This document shows, one piece after another, positions 35,112 through 45,465 of a DNA stretch of 64,000 bases. Under the pieces are notes generated by a model. It had not been told where the DNA came from and made no database searches. It saw nothing but the letters and a program-made list of their open reading frames with translations. Where the stretch lies: NCBI RefSeq assembly GCF_011762155.1, contig NZ_JAASQL010000001.1, positions 248,001-312,000 of the forward strand. The letters run 5' to 3'. A program made the translations under genes and the position numbers. Origin of the DNA: Wenyingzhuangia heitensis (GTDB taxonomy: Bacteria; Bacteroidota; Bacteroidia; Flavobacteriales; Flavobacteriaceae). Numbering within the stretch: the first letter of the stretch is position 1; each line of letters opens with the position of its first letter.

Positions 35112-38100
35112 TAATCCGTAGGTTTTTTAGTCCTTTCTTTAAGCCAAAGCTCTCGAAACTTATTAAACTCTCTGTTAAACAAAAAAGCAATTCCGGTTAC
35201 AATTACCTGTCCATCAATTACGCTTTGGTACTCGTTTTTACGAAACCCTTTTAATCTAAATCTTCTATTTTCGGTTAATGCATATTCAATATTTACATTT
35301 CCTATAATAGGAGTTTTTTCGTTTTGACTGTTGGATGAGTTTTCTAATTCAAACCCGCTACCTACCTGTACTGTTAATCTATCGTTAAACAGTTTTTTTT
35401 GAGCACTTACATTTAACTGTGTATTGTTTTCTTCTCCTTTTTCGGTATAATCCGTATAACTATCTAACTCAAAACCTAACTCTACACCTGTTTTTCCCAC
35501 TAATTTGTTTGAATAATTATTTAGCTGATTGGACAATGCTTTGTTTACATTATCACGGGCAATGGATAGAGATCCTCCGCTACTACCATCGCTAATATTA
35601 GATGGAAAAAATTGATTTAACACTAATAAAGAAAATACTTGTTTGTTTAAATCTTCTTCTCTGTTATTTAATTGCTGAACCTGTGTATATACTTGTCCAC
35701 CTAACTCTCCTCTAGAATCTTCCGGAATATCTAATTCAAAACTAATTTCTGGTTTTAGCAATTCGCCATTCAAATTTAAATACACCCAAAAAGGAACTTT
35801 TTTTCTGTATGTATTTAATGTTTCTGCATCCATTCCAGAGGTTAAAGAAGACATTAAACCACTTGCAGATGTTTTTACTTTGTATATGGCTTTTAAATCC
35901 ATTTTGGCCTCTAGTGGATCTCCTTGCCAAAGGATACTACTTCCTTTGGCTATTTCAAATTTTCGGGTTACTAAATTGTATAAACTAGCTTCATAATGCC
36001 CACTGTTTACTTGATATTTTCCTGATAGAGTTGTTCTTCCGTTGGGAGTTAATCCAAAATTTAAATCTGCCGTTCCCGAAACTTGTAAATTATCTCCTGT
36101 TTTTTTGTCTATAATAACATTTAAAATTGCAGATTTATCAACCTTCAAAATAGTTTTAATATCCAGTCCTGTAACAACATTGGTAGTTACAGTGTTTTCG
36201 CTAGCCGTTAAAATATCATTCGTTACTTTTTTATTCACAAAAATAACCACACCCTCCCTTTCTACAGCTTCTATTTCCGATTCTGGAACTACATAGGTAA
36301 AGTCAGAATTTTTATCAATTTTTAAAGTTCCTGTAACTTTGGGTATGTTTAAATCTCCTCCTATTTTTACATCAGCATCTATAAATAATTTACCAAAATA
36401 CAGGTCATTATCGTCTATGGTAGAATTTAAAACTTGTAAGTTTTTTGTGTTTAACGATAGATTAAACTTGGGGTTGGAAAAATCATTAGTTTCAATTTCT
36501 CCATCCAACATAAAAGTATTTTTATCATTATCTAAAATGGTAAACTTATTTAACAAAACACTAGAATTATTTATTTTAATAGACTCTTCGGGAAAAGTAA
36601 AATTGGTGTTAAAACTATTTACTTTTAGTTTTGCTTTGTTAAAATTTAAATCCCCGTTATAGATAGGGTTTTCAAACAAACCTTTCATATTAAAATTGGC
36701 AGATATACTACCCGATGTTTTGGAAATATACTCTTTTCCAAAAGCTTCTATTTTAGACAAGTTCAAGTTTTTTAACGCTATTTTTAAATCTAAAGGAGAT
36801 GTTTTTTCTAAGGCATTGTAACTTCCTTTTACCAATAAATTAATATTATCTTGTTCTTGTAAAGACAAATCTACTTGGTAGTTTTTAGCACTTGTAGTCT
36901 CTGCATTTATCTGTAACACACCCAAAAGACTCTCTAACACTTTTAGATTTTCTATTTTTAATTTAGAAGCTAAACTTTGCGCTTTGTTTACCTGGTTAAT
37001 TTCTACGGTTCCACCTACAATACCACTTGCTAAATTTTGTTCTGGATTTAAAAAAGAAACTAAATTTAGCAATTCAAAATTATTAAAATTTACAGCTAAA
37101 TTATTATCGTTATTTTGATTGACATCAGCCTTAAAACTAATTGTTTGATTGTTCCTAAACAATTCAAAATCTGTAGCAATAATGTTTCCGTTTATCAAAA
37201 CCTTATTACTTTCTGGTATTTGCCAACTCTTTCTGTTTAAAATAAGATTTTGTGGATTAATATGAAAATTCACCAAAGAATCTGTGGCTTTAATTTGTGA
37301 ATTAATGTTGATAATTTTTTCAGTTTCATCAGAAGTAGAAAAATCTAATAGCACAACTCCATCTATCACTTTTCCTTGTACATTTATGTTCTGAATGTTT
37401 ACAGGATCATATTTTACATTGTCTACTTTTAAATTTAAATCAAAATTTTTATCAGAACTATTTAAAGCGAATTGTGCTTTGTTAATACTGCTTCCGGCAT
37501 ATTCTATAAACGGAATGTTAAACGTTGTGTTTAATTTTTGATTTTTTTCATTAAAAAGAAGATCAAACGTAATGGGTTCAAATTCTTTTAATCCTTTTAA
37601 AAATACTTGATCTAAAAGTGGGTCTTGACTTATAGACACTTCTGCTTTTAAACGTGTATTCCCTAAAATAGTATCCGTTTTTTTATTGGTAAAATAAGTA
37701 TTCACATGTTTGCGAATAGCCGTGGTAATCTGTTGTGGATTGGCATTAGAATCTAATTTTAGATTTAACAAATTACTAGCTATATTAACATAAGTAGAAT
37801 CTTGATTTATTTGGGTATTGATGTTAAAATTTCCTACAGGAAAAGATTCTTGATTATACACCAACAAACCATTTTCTGTTTCTGCTTTTATATTAAATCC
37901 TAAAGGATTTTTTTTATAATCTACAGAAAGTGACAATCTTGCTTTTATATTTTCTTGAGTAATTTTTAATGCTTGTAAGTTTACTCCATTTACTTTTATA
38001 AAAGACTGTATTCTAGACGTTAGTGAATCTATATTGATATTTGTCTTGGTACTAAAATCTAAATTATCGTCTTTAAAATTGGTATTTACAACTCCTTTTC

Positions 38101-40093
38101 CTTGTTTTATATTGGCTTTAATTTCTAAAGGATTGTAGTTGTATTCGTTAAAAACTAAACTGTTAAACTTGGTAGATAATTCTGCATTTAAATCTTGAAG
38201 CTCTAACCAATCTGCAGTTACCTTTGTTTCAAAATCTAACACCCCTATTTTATTGTTTTTAATTATTTTTCCTAAATTAAAATAAGTTACTTTTAAAGTT
38301 CCATCTGCTGTTATTTTTTCCTTGTTTGTAAGACTTCCATCTAAAGTAATTTTTCCTTTATCTAGGTTTAATATTGTATTGGTTTCCACCTCTAACAAAC
38401 TCCCTTTTATTGTTGATTTTAAACTGATTGAACTTGAAATATTAACTCCTAATTTATTTTCATCAACAAAATTTAAAACAGCTTTTTTATCCGTTTTAAA
38501 ACGGATATCAGGAAGGTTGAAATTCAGCTTATCATCAGACAAAAAGTTGTTTATTTTACCAGACAATGTAAGTTTGGTTTTTTCTCCCCAATTTAAATTT
38601 AAACTAGGAATACTAAGATTTTCTAAATCTCCTTTTACTTCAACATTACCAACAATATTATGCTTAGATAGCTTTTTTACATATTCATTTTTTTGCAAAC
38701 TGTGATTAAAATAATAAGCATCTTTAGTATTTAAACTTAGTTCTTTTATAGCAATATTAAACTGTGTTTTTTTAGGTTGATTGATAAAATTATTAATAGA
38801 ATTATAACGTACTACTCCTTGACTCTTTAAAGAACTATTTGTAGTTTTTAATTTAAAATTTAAAAGGTCTATTTGTTTATTATTCAGTTCTGCATTTAAA
38901 GCCAATTCCTTTATACTAAAACCACTTTTTTCTTTAAAAGATATTTCTTTAAGATCTAAAGCTAACTCATCTTTCACCAAACTAAAATCATCTAACAAAA
39001 TGTTAAATTGATCAATTTTAAAATTTTGTGGATTAAATATATTTGCTTTGGTTACAGTATTTCCCGTTTGTAATGCAATGGAGTTGTTTTTAAACATTAA
39101 CGCATCAATATTTACATTCCATTTAGGCCATTCAAAATTATTTGATTTTATTGGCTGCTTCTTTTTTCCATTTATTAAATTTTCGTCGTTTATAAAAGAT
39201 AAATCTGCAATGGTATTTTGCAAACCAATACTATAAATAGCAATTTTCTGATTTTTTAAATCAACCAAAGCATCCTTAATTGTAAACAAGTTAAGATTTA
39301 TATTGGCTTTATTATTTGCTACTTTATCTTGATAATTAATCCTTATGTCACTTAAATTTAATTCATCAATTTCTACTATAGGCAAAGGGCTTTCTTCTTT
39401 ACTTTCTTCTGATGCAGGAAATGGTTTGTTTTGAATGTAACTAAAGTCAGCATTAGTGAATGCTATTTTTTTTACAGGAAAATTAAATGTATTTATATTA
39501 AACTTTCTTCCAAAACTGAATGCCAAATCACCTAATTTTAAATGAGTATTTATTCCTAAAACCTCATCGTTAAAAAGCAAATTAAAATCAGAAAAATGAA
39601 TAGTTCCTATTTTTATTTCTAAAGGATTCGTTTCTGATTCTGTTGTGGTTTCTACTGGTGCATTAGGGTCTACAAAAGCATTAATAATATAATCAAAATT
39701 GTATTGATTGTTTTTTTCCAATTTAAAAACAGTAGCTTTTAAGCCTGTCCATTCTACTGCTTTTACATTAATGGTGTTTTGAGTAAGAATAGGCAACACA
39801 GCTACAGAAACTTCTAGTTCTTTACTATACAACAACGTATCTTTTTGCTGATCTTCTACATACAGTTCTTTAACCACTAAGTTTCCCGAAAAACTTAGAT
39901 ATAATTTTTGAATACTAAATTTAGTATCAATCTTTTTAGCAACAAACTCAGTTACTTTATTTTTGATTAAGTTTTGTCCCCAAGAACTTCGGACACACAA
40001 AATCAAGGTTACAAATAAAATAAAAAGTCCAAAAAACAACCATTTTATAAAATGAAATGCCTTTTCTAAATAGGAGGTATTGGGTTTAGACAT
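35111..40093 (-). CDS. tamB: translocation/assembly module protein TamB
   Basis: TamB spans the periplasm from an inner-membrane anchor to the outer membrane as a hydrophobic beta-taco groove; it has roles in barrel assembly and in anterograde phospholipid transport. The 1660-residue product has one N-terminal membrane segment (FIKWLFFGLFILFVTLILCV) and then repetitive beta-strand sequence throughout. The conserved C-terminal DUF490/TamB domain covers the last ~400 residues (TLSGKYQVNSGHYEASLYNL, FPSNISDGSSGGSLSIA, GKTGVELGFELDSYTDYTE). The length is usual for Bacteroidota. It is coupled to tamL. Confidence 0.94.
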   Translation of the reverse strand: MSKPNTSYLEKAFHFIKWLFFGLFILFVTLILCVRSSWGQNLIKNKVTEFVAKKIDTKFSIQKLYLSFSGNLVVKELYVEDQQKDTLLYSKELEVSVAVLPILTQNTINVKAVEWTGLKATVFKLEKNNQYNFDYIINAFVDPNAPVETTTESETNPLEIKIGTIHFSDFNLLFNDEVLGINTHLKLGDLAFSFGRKFNINTFNFPVKKIAFTNADFSYIQNKPFPASEESKEESPLPIVEIDELNLSDIRINYQDKVANNKANINLNLFTIKDALVDLKNQKIAIYSIGLQNTIADLSFINDENLINGKKKQPIKSNNFEWPKWNVNIDALMFKNNSIALQTGNTVTKANIFNPQNFKIDQFNILLDDFSLVKDELALDLKEISFKEKSGFSIKELALNAELNNKQIDLLNFKLKTTNSSLKSQGVVRYNSINNFINQPKKTQFNIAIKELSLNTKDAYYFNHSLQKNEYVKKLSKHNIVGNVEVKGDLENLSIPSLNLNWGEKTKLTLSGKINNFLSDDKLNFNLPDIRFKTDKKAVLNFVDENKLGVNISSSISLKSTIKGSLLEVETNTILNLDKGKITLDGSLTNKEKITADGTLKVTYFNLGKIIKNNKIGVLDFETKVTADWLELQDLNAELSTKFNSLVFNEYNYNPLEIKANIKQGKGVVNTNFKDDNLDFSTKTNINIDSLTSRIQSFIKVNGVNLQALKITQENIKARLSLSVDYKKNPLGFNIKAETENGLLVYNQESFPVGNFNINTQINQDSTYVNIASNLLNLKLDSNANPQQITTAIRKHVNTYFTNKKTDTILGNTRLKAEVSISQDPLLDQVFLKGLKEFEPITFDLLFNEKNQKLNTTFNIPFIEYAGSSINKAQFALNSSDKNFDLNLKVDNVKYDPVNIQNINVQGKVIDGVVLLDFSTSDETEKIININSQIKATDSLVNFHINPQNLILNRKSWQIPESNKVLINGNIIATDFELFRNNQTISFKADVNQNNDNNLAVNFNNFELLNLVSFLNPEQNLASGIVGGTVEINQVNKAQSLASKLKIENLKVLESLLGVLQINAETTSAKNYQVDLSLQEQDNINLLVKGSYNALEKTSPLDLKIALKNLNLSKIEAFGKEYISKTSGSISANFNMKGLFENPIYNGDLNFNKAKLKVNSFNTNFTFPEESIKINNSSVLLNKFTILDNDKNTFMLDGEIETNDFSNPKFNLSLNTKNLQVLNSTIDDNDLYFGKLFIDADVKIGGDLNIPKVTGTLKIDKNSDFTYVVPESEIEAVEREGVVIFVNKKVTNDILTASENTVTTNVVTGLDIKTILKVDKSAILNVIIDKKTGDNLQVSGTADLNFGLTPNGRTTLSGKYQVNSGHYEASLYNLVTRKFEIAKGSSILWQGDPLEAKMDLKAIYKVKTSASGLMSSLTSGMDAETLNTYRKKVPFWVYLNLNGELLKPEISFELDIPEDSRGELGGQVYTQVQQLNNREEDLNKQVFSLLVLNQFFPSNISDGSSGGSLSIARDNVNKALSNQLNNYSNKLVGKTGVELGFELDSYTDYTEKGEENNTQLNVSAQKKLFNDRLTVQVGSGFELENSSNSQNEKTPIIGNVNIEYALTENRRFRLKGFRKNEYQSVIDGQVIVTGIAFLFNREFNKFRELWLKERTKKPTD

Positions 40094-40315
40094 ATTTGTT
40101 TACTGCTTGATTGGTTCTTTTTTAACCTCATTTAACAACAAATATAATGCCTACCAACTAGAATATAACATTATTTTAAAAGACTAATTTTTAGTTTAAA
40201 ACTCCTGTTTTTTATTTTTTTGCACAAAAAACTATTTTTTGTGATATATATTGCTATATTTACAAAATATCCACGCTAATAATGTAGATAAACTAAACTA
40301 ACTGAAGCTATATAT

Positions 40316-40354
40316 TTAAAAGGTCTGTATAAATTTTTATACAGACCTTTTTTT
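40316..40354. terminator. hairpin terminator upstream of tamB
   Basis: AAAAGGTCTGTATAAA pairs with TTTATACAGACCTTTT. The T run is seven on the plus strand but only four on the minus strand. It lies 25 nt from the end of the phytase-like gene (-), which it may terminate; the stronger T run faces the other way. Confidence 0.75.
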
Positions 40355-40378
40355 AATTGTAAGAAAATAAACCGTCCC

Positions 40379-41689
40379 TTAAAAGTTTACAATATACAAT
40401 GTGTTTCCATCAATATTTTCTGCTGTTTCAGTTTTAGAAATATATTTCTGAATAGTTGCACTATTATCACCTGTCCAAACAGCAAAATCATCATCGTTAA
40501 TAACTCCAATAGTATTTGAGTTTATCAACCAAATCCCTTCTAACTTATCATGAGGATAATCTCCTAACTCTGCTATTAAATCTACCGCTAACATTTTTGT
40601 TACAGGAACAATTCCTGCAGTTGTTAACTCATCCCAAGTACATTGCTCAATTGTTTTTCCATTAATTAATTTACCATTAGTAGTATCTGCAACATCAGAA
40701 ACATCTGTAGCATTAGAAATATCTATTTTATAAATATGTTTTTGAACTTCACTCTTATCAGTATCTTTTGTAAACGCTCCATCTCTTTCTACAAGTAAAA
40801 ATTCTGTATTGCTTAAAGCAACAATTTCTGAATTTGAATTTTTAGCCTTTTCTTGCTTGTATAAATATTGCTTAGTTGCTCCAGTTGCAATATTAAATGT
40901 TACAATTCTGGTAATTGTAAAATCTGCAACATCCGCCTTTGAAGGGTTGTATAAAGTAGATTGCATAATTCCTACCAATGTAGTTTCATCTGGAGTAACA
41001 GCCAAACCTTCCATACCTCTGTTTGCCCACCTTGTGGCAAAAACCGCTGGTAGTTTTCTATCTCCTGATTCTCCTGTAATTCCTTTAGGACTTAATCTTT
41101 CTAACTGTTTACCTGTAGTATCAAAATGAGCAATGTGTGGTCCATACTCATCAGAAACCCAAAAAGTTTCATCTTTCAATGCAACCAACCCTTCACTGTC
41201 TAAACCATATTTATCAAAGTCTAAAACAGTTGTTTGATCTTCGTTATAAGGAACTTCTCCTGTTGCTCCATAACCTTCTGGGTTTGGTCTCCCGCTAATA
41301 TTTGCTCCTGCAGGATTTTTAAATAAAATCTCATTAATCATTTCAACTGTTCCGTTTTCTAACAATTTAAAATGACCAATTCTAGGCGTATAGTCTGGTG
41401 TAGGAAAAATTTTATTGCTTCCAAATTTAATATTGGCTCCTCTATCTGTTAGAGCGTAAAACTCACCTTCATTTATAGGATGTGCTGTAGCTGCAGAACC
41501 AAACCCTCCATTTCTTACCTCTACATTATCTTCTGTTATTTTTAAAACAGTATGTGGCAATCTAACTCCGGTAATTGACACTTCTGGCAATTTCCATTCT
41601 TTTTTAACCTCTTTTACATCGTCTTTACAAGAAATAACCGATGTTGTAACAACTGCCAATAGCAATATTTTAATTGTAGTAATTTTCAT
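40379..41689 (-). CDS. esterase-like activity of phytase family lipoprotein
   Basis: A 436-residue lipoprotein (signal ending TSVISC, Cys21) with a PF13449-type beta-propeller (phytase-like/esterase-like). Typical repeats of this family are seen: YALTDRGANIKFGSNKIFPTPDY, TFWVSDEYGPHIAHFDTTGKQLERLSPKGI, NRGMEGLAVTPDETTLVGIMQS and the closing DKLEGIWLINSNTIGVINDDDF. Members are secreted or surface-bound, and activity on phytate or other phosphoesters is documented only for a few. No phosphate-uptake gene is adjacent. A near-consensus -7 box (TACTTTCG) lies upstream on the minus strand. Confidence 0.88.
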   Translation of the reverse strand: MKITTIKILLLAVVTTSVISCKDDVKEVKKEWKLPEVSITGVRLPHTVLKITEDNVEVRNGGFGSAATAHPINEGEFYALTDRGANIKFGSNKIFPTPDYTPRIGHFKLLENGTVEMINEILFKNPAGANISGRPNPEGYGATGEVPYNEDQTTVLDFDKYGLDSEGLVALKDETFWVSDEYGPHIAHFDTTGKQLERLSPKGITGESGDRKLPAVFATRWANRGMEGLAVTPDETTLVGIMQSTLYNPSKADVADFTITRIVTFNIATGATKQYLYKQEKAKNSNSEIVALSNTEFLLVERDGAFTKDTDKSEVQKHIYKIDISNATDVSDVADTTNGKLINGKTIEQCTWDELTTAGIVPVTKMLAVDLIAELGDYPHDKLEGIWLINSNTIGVINDDDFAVWTGDNSATIQKYISKTETAENIDGNTLYIVNF

Positions 41690-41807
41690 TTTTTATGTTT
41701 AAGTTTAAAAAAACGAAAGTAAAGAAAGCAGGTTAAGAGAATAAAAGTTGTGTATTAACTCACAATTATTAAAACACACAAAACACTAAATTTCTTAATA
41801 AAAAAGA

Positions 41808-41840
41808 AACCCCATTTTTGAAACATATCAAAAATGGGGG
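41808..41840 (-). terminator. terminator of metG
   Basis: ACCCCATTTTTG pairs with CAAAAATGGGGG around AAACATAT. The minus-strand product ends in TTTCTTTTTT. Confidence 0.85.
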
Positions 41841-41865
41841 TTATATAGATTGTAACTTGTTGTGC

Positions 41866-43938
41866 TTAACTCACAAACTCACCATTCGCTACGTTATCTT
41901 CAGAAGGAGCTAAAAATGATAGTTTTCCATCTTTGGTATCTGTCATTAAAATCATTCCTTCACTTTCTACTCCTCTTAATTTACGTGGAGCTAAGTTTAC
42001 CAAAACCGATACTTTTTGACCTATAATATCTTCTGGCTTATAACTCTCTGCAATTCCAGAAACAATGGTTCTAACATCAATACCTGTATCAACCTTTAAA
42101 ACTAATAATTTTTTAGCTTTTGGCATTTTTTCAGCTTCTATAATAGTCCCAGTTCTAATGTCTAATTTTGTAAATTCCTCAAAACCGATGGTTTCTTTTT
42201 GAGGCTCAACTACTTTAGCTTCGGCAGCATTTGCCAATTTAGTTGCTTCTAATTTATCTATTTGAGCTTGAATTTCTACATCTTCTATTTTAGCAAACAA
42301 CAATTCTGCTTCTCCAATAACATGACCTGTAGGAATTAATTCGTCCTTATTTTCTACATCATCCCAAATTAAATCTGACATCTCACTTGAAGCCCCTAAT
42401 TTTAAAATCTCTTTTAATTTTGTAGCACTAAATGGTAAAAATGGTTCTGATAAAATTGACAACGCAGCAGAAATTTGCAAAGCAACATACATAATAGTCT
42501 TCGTACGCTCTTCATCTGTTTTTATTAATTTCCAAGGCTCTTCATCTGCTAAGTATTTATTACCCAAACGAGCTAAATTCATCATTTCTGCCATCGCTTC
42601 TCTAAAACGGTAACGCTCCATAGATTTAGAAATAATGTTTGGAAACTCCTTAACCTGAGCTAACACATCCTCGTCAACCTCAGAAAAAGCTCCTGTAACT
42701 GGAACTTCTCCGTTATAGTATTTGTTTGTTAACACCACTACTCTATTGATAAAGTTTCCAAAAATAGCTACTAACTCGTTATTGTTTCTTGCCTGAAAAT
42801 CTTTCCAAGTAAAATCATTGTCCTTGGTTTCTGGTGCATTTGCCGTTAAAGCATAACGCAACACATCTTGCTTACCCGGAAAATCTTCTAAATATTCGTG
42901 TAACCAAACTGCCCAATTTTTAGAAGTAGATAACTTGTTTCCTTCTAAATTTAAAAACTCATTCGCTGGCACATTGTCTGGCATAATATAATCACCATGT
43001 GCTTTTAACATAGCAGGAAAAATAATACAGTGAAATACAATATTATCTTTTCCTATAAAATGCACCAACTTGGTATCTTTATCTTTCCAATAAGGTTCCC
43101 AATCTTTTCCATTTGCTTCTGCCCATTCTTTAGTTGATGAAATATATCCAATAGGAGCATCAAACCAAACATACAATACTTTTCCTTCAGCTCCTTTTAA
43201 AGGAACGGGAATTCCCCAATCCAAATCACGAGTTACTGCTCTTGGTCTTAATCCGTCATCAATCCAAGATTTTACCTGACCGTAAACATTGGGTTTCCAA
43301 TCGTCTTTATGCCCTTCTAAAATCCATTCTTTTAAAAATGCTTCGTGCCTATCTAAAGGCAAAAACCAGTGTTTGGTTTCTTTTACAGTAGGTACGTTTC
43401 CTGTAATTGCAGATTTGGGGTTGATTAAATCTGTAGCATTGTGAGATGTTCCACATTTTTCACATTGATCTCCATAAGAATTCTCATCACCACATTTAGG
43501 ACAAGTTCCTACCACAAATCTATCTGCCAAAAATTGATTGGCTTCTTCATCATACAACTGATGTTCTACCTTTTCTATAAATTCACCTTTTTCGTACAAA
43601 TTTATAAAAAACTCAGAAGCAGTTTTGTGATGAATAGGTGCTGATGTTCTTGAATAATTATCAAAAGAAATTCCAAAATCAACAAAAGATTGTTTGATGA
43701 TTCCGTGGTATTTATCAACCACATCTTGTGGAGTCACTCCTTCTTTTTTAGCTTTAATAGTAATTGGCACTCCATGCTCATCAGATCCTCCTACAAAAGC
43801 CACATCTTTCCCTTTGTTACGTAAGTAACGTGCATAAATATCAGCGGGTACGTAAACCCCTGCTAAATGTCCAATATGGATAGGTCCATTGGTGTAGGGC
43901 AAAGCTGCAGTTAGGGTATATCTTTTAGGATTGTTCAT
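41866..43938 (-). CDS. metG: methionyl-tRNA synthetase
   Basis: MetRS charges initiator and elongator tRNA-Met. The 690-residue reading from 43938 ([18 protein letters not shown]) is preferred over an ATG 15 codons upstream, which overlaps the promoter box. HIGH-type motif PIHIGHLAG at residue ~20; zinc knuckle [18 protein letters not shown] at ~145; KMSKS-type motif [10 protein letters not shown] at ~340; anticodon domain in the 400-550 range. A C-terminal EMAP-type tRNA-binding domain ([19 protein letters not shown] ... [19 protein letters not shown]) is fused, as in many bacterial dimeric MetRS. Confidence 0.97.
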   Translation of the reverse strand: MNNPKRYTLTAALPYTNGPIHIGHLAGVYVPADIYARYLRNKGKDVAFVGGSDEHGVPITIKAKKEGVTPQDVVDKYHGIIKQSFVDFGISFDNYSRTSAPIHHKTASEFFINLYEKGEFIEKVEHQLYDEEANQFLADRFVVGTCPKCGDENSYGDQCEKCGTSHNATDLINPKSAITGNVPTVKETKHWFLPLDRHEAFLKEWILEGHKDDWKPNVYGQVKSWIDDGLRPRAVTRDLDWGIPVPLKGAEGKVLYVWFDAPIGYISSTKEWAEANGKDWEPYWKDKDTKLVHFIGKDNIVFHCIIFPAMLKAHGDYIMPDNVPANEFLNLEGNKLSTSKNWAVWLHEYLEDFPGKQDVLRYALTANAPETKDNDFTWKDFQARNNNELVAIFGNFINRVVVLTNKYYNGEVPVTGAFSEVDEDVLAQVKEFPNIISKSMERYRFREAMAEMMNLARLGNKYLADEEPWKLIKTDEERTKTIMYVALQISAALSILSEPFLPFSATKLKEILKLGASSEMSDLIWDDVENKDELIPTGHVIGEAELLFAKIEDVEIQAQIDKLEATKLANAAEAKVVEPQKETIGFEEFTKLDIRTGTIIEAEKMPKAKKLLVLKVDTGIDVRTIVSGIAESYKPEDIIGQKVSVLVNLAPRKLRGVESEGMILMTDTKDGKLSFLAPSEDNVANGEFVS

Positions 43939-43960
43939 CTTATTACATAATTTTAGACGG

Positions 43961-43968
43961 CAAAAATA
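43961..43968 (-). promoter_or_regulatory. putative -7 promoter box for metG
   Basis: The minus strand reads TATTTTTG, a full match to TAnnTTTG, 22 nt upstream of the metG ATG at 43938. Confidence 0.5.
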
Positions 43969-44043
43969 CAATTCTGTAACCAAACATTATAATATTGATT
44001 TGTAGAATATCATCAACCTTATATGCTCTAAATATTAAATCCT

Positions 44044-44051
44044 TATTTTTG
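44044..44051 (+). promoter_or_regulatory. putative -7 promoter box for the LD-carboxypeptidase gene
   Basis: TATTTTTG matches TAnnTTTG, 17 nt upstream of the ATG at 44069. Confidence 0.5.
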
Positions 44052-44068
44052 AATACCAAATCAACATT

Positions 44069-45046
44069 ATGAAATCCTTTTTTAGGCTCATTTTTTTCTT
44101 TTTGATGACCACTATGAACAGTCAAAACATCACTTTTACACAACCTGATTTTTTACAAACTGGAGATACTATTTTAATTGTTGCTCCTGCAGGAATTATA
44201 AAACAACCTCAGGCAATTATAACTGCAAAAGAAACTTTTGAAAGCTGGGGATATACCGTAATTATAGATGATACTGTTTTTAATGAACATTATCATTTTG
44301 CAGGGACAGATACTCAACGCTTAAAAAGTATGCAATGGGCATTAAATCATAAAACAGCCAAGGCTATTTGGTGTGCTCGTGGCGGCTATGGATCGGTAAG
44401 AATTATTGATGATTTAGATTTCTATCAATTTGCCAAACACCCAAAATGGATTATTGGCTATTCTGACATTACAGTATTTCACAATAAATTGCACAATTTA
44501 GGTTTTCAGAGTTTACATGCTCCCATGCCTATTAACTTTAAAGAACCCTGGCCGGCAATTCAACAAAGCATAGAACAGTTACATAATTTTTTACAAGGAA
44601 AAATTACTACCTACACAGTTCCGTCTAACAAATACAACAAAAAAGGAACCTGTTCTGGAGTTTTAATTGGTGGAAACTTAACTATTTTAGAAAACATGAT
44701 TGGTACCAATACTTGTTATTCGGCAAAAAATAAAATCCTTTTTATTGAGGAAATTGGGGAATACAAATATCATATAGATAGATTGCTAAGAGCATTAGAT
44801 AGAAAAGGATATTTTAAAGAATGTTCTGGTTTAATATTAGGTGATTTTACCGATACCAAGCAAAATTATCCTGAATTTGGACAAACCATAGAAGAGCTTG
44901 TTTTAACCATTGTAAGCAAGTACAATATTCCCGTTTTATTTGATTTTCCGGCAGGTCATGAAGACAGAAACATGAGTTTAATTTTTGGACACTCCATAGA
45001 GTTAAATGTTGGTAAAACGGTTTCTAAAGTTAAATTTACTAAGTAA
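44069..45046 (+). CDS. S66-family LD-carboxypeptidase
   Basis: LD-carboxypeptidases remove the terminal D-Ala from murein tetrapeptides during peptidoglycan recycling. The 325-residue protein shows GDTILIVAPAGII at residue ~32, CARGGYGSVRIIDDLD at ~108, the Ser nucleophile in WIIGYSDITVFHNKLHNLG (~130-140), the catalytic Glu in LFIEEIGEYKYHIDRLL, and the His in FPAGHEDRNMSL. The N-terminus (MKSFFRLIFFFLMTTMNSQ) reads as a short signal peptide, which would place it in the periplasm, unlike the cytoplasmic E. coli LdcA. Alternatively it is a membrane anchor. Confidence 0.93.
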   Translation: MKSFFRLIFFFLMTTMNSQNITFTQPDFLQTGDTILIVAPAGIIKQPQAIITAKETFESWGYTVIIDDTVFNEHYHFAGTDTQRLKSMQWALNHKTAKAIWCARGGYGSVRIIDDLDFYQFAKHPKWIIGYSDITVFHNKLHNLGFQSLHAPMPINFKEPWPAIQQSIEQLHNFLQGKITTYTVPSNKYNKKGTCSGVLIGGNLTILENMIGTNTCYSAKNKILFIEEIGEYKYHIDRLLRALDRKGYFKECSGLILGDFTDTKQNYPEFGQTIEELVLTIVSKYNIPVLFDFPAGHEDRNMSLIFGHSIELNVGKTVSKVKFTK

Positions 45047-45083
45047 AAATTACGACTACCATTAAACAGCAGTCGTAATTTTT
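45045..45083. terminator. bidirectional terminator
   Basis: AAAAATTACGACT pairs with AGTCGTAATTTTT around a 13-nt loop. It ends the LD-carboxypeptidase gene (+) and also lies right after the 48-codon ORF on the minus strand. Confidence 0.88.
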
Positions 45084-45091
45084 AACAAATA

Positions 45092-45238
45092 CTATATAAA
45101 CAAAATAGGTTCATCCTCTTCACTTGTTTCTTCATCAAACAAATAAGGCCTTGGATACAGCTTTCTGTTAATTAGGCTAATGTTATCTATAAAATCATTT
45201 TTAAATATTTCGTTAATTCTTTTTAGGTTACTTTTCAT
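45092..45238 (-). CDS. small uncharacterised protein (48 aa)
   Basis: An open frame of 48 codons from ATG at 45238 to TAG at 45092, ending just before a bidirectional terminator. The N-terminal half is basic and amphipathic (MKSNLKRINEIFKNDFIDNI), the middle has NRKLYPRPYLF, and the C-terminal tail is acidic (DEETSEEDEP) before a hydrophobic end (ILFI). Codon choice resembles that of the neighbours. No signal peptide or membrane segment is seen and I recognise no family. The neat fit between a hairpin upstream and a hairpin downstream supports a real gene. Confidence 0.5.
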   Translation of the reverse strand: MKSNLKRINEIFKNDFIDNISLINRKLYPRPYLFDEETSEEDEPILFI

Positions 45239-45257
45239 GGTATTTAAATTTTAATCA

Positions 45258-45289
45258 ATAAAAAAGACACTTTTAAATTAAGTGCCTTT
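45258..45289 (-). terminator. terminator after the 37-codon ORF
   Basis: AAAG-A-CACTT pairs with AAGTG-C-CTTT (one central mismatch). The minus-strand product ends in six T. No plus-strand gene ends here, so it implies a leftward transcript across 45322-45435. Confidence 0.65.
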
Positions 45290-45321
45290 ATAAATATTGA
45301 TTTGGTGAGTACTTAGTACAT

Positions 45322-45435
45322 TCAATCTGTTTTATAAAGGACTTTGTTTGTTAGCCAGACCTGCATAGATTTGGCACAATTTGTAACATTAATCTGCTTT
45401 AATGTTGAATAGGAAATGTGATAATTTGTGTTCAT
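45322..45435 (-). CDS. candidate microprotein with TNCAKS motif (37 aa)
   Basis: A 37-codon ORF from ATG 45435 to TGA 45322. It carries INVTNCAKSMQVWLTNK in its middle. The motif T(N)CAKS also occurs in the 38-codon ORF 200 nt upstream in the same orientation, and the DNA around it is similar (CAG, ATTA, TGTGC, AAATC in the same order). A minus-strand terminator follows after 33 nt. It has no export signal. Either a tiny protein or a conserved RNA element could explain the repetition. Confidence 0.3.
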   Translation of the reverse strand: MNTNYHISYSTLKQINVTNCAKSMQVWLTNKVLYKTD

Positions 45436-45465
45436 ATAATTGTTATTTAGAATTTGTTGTAAACG

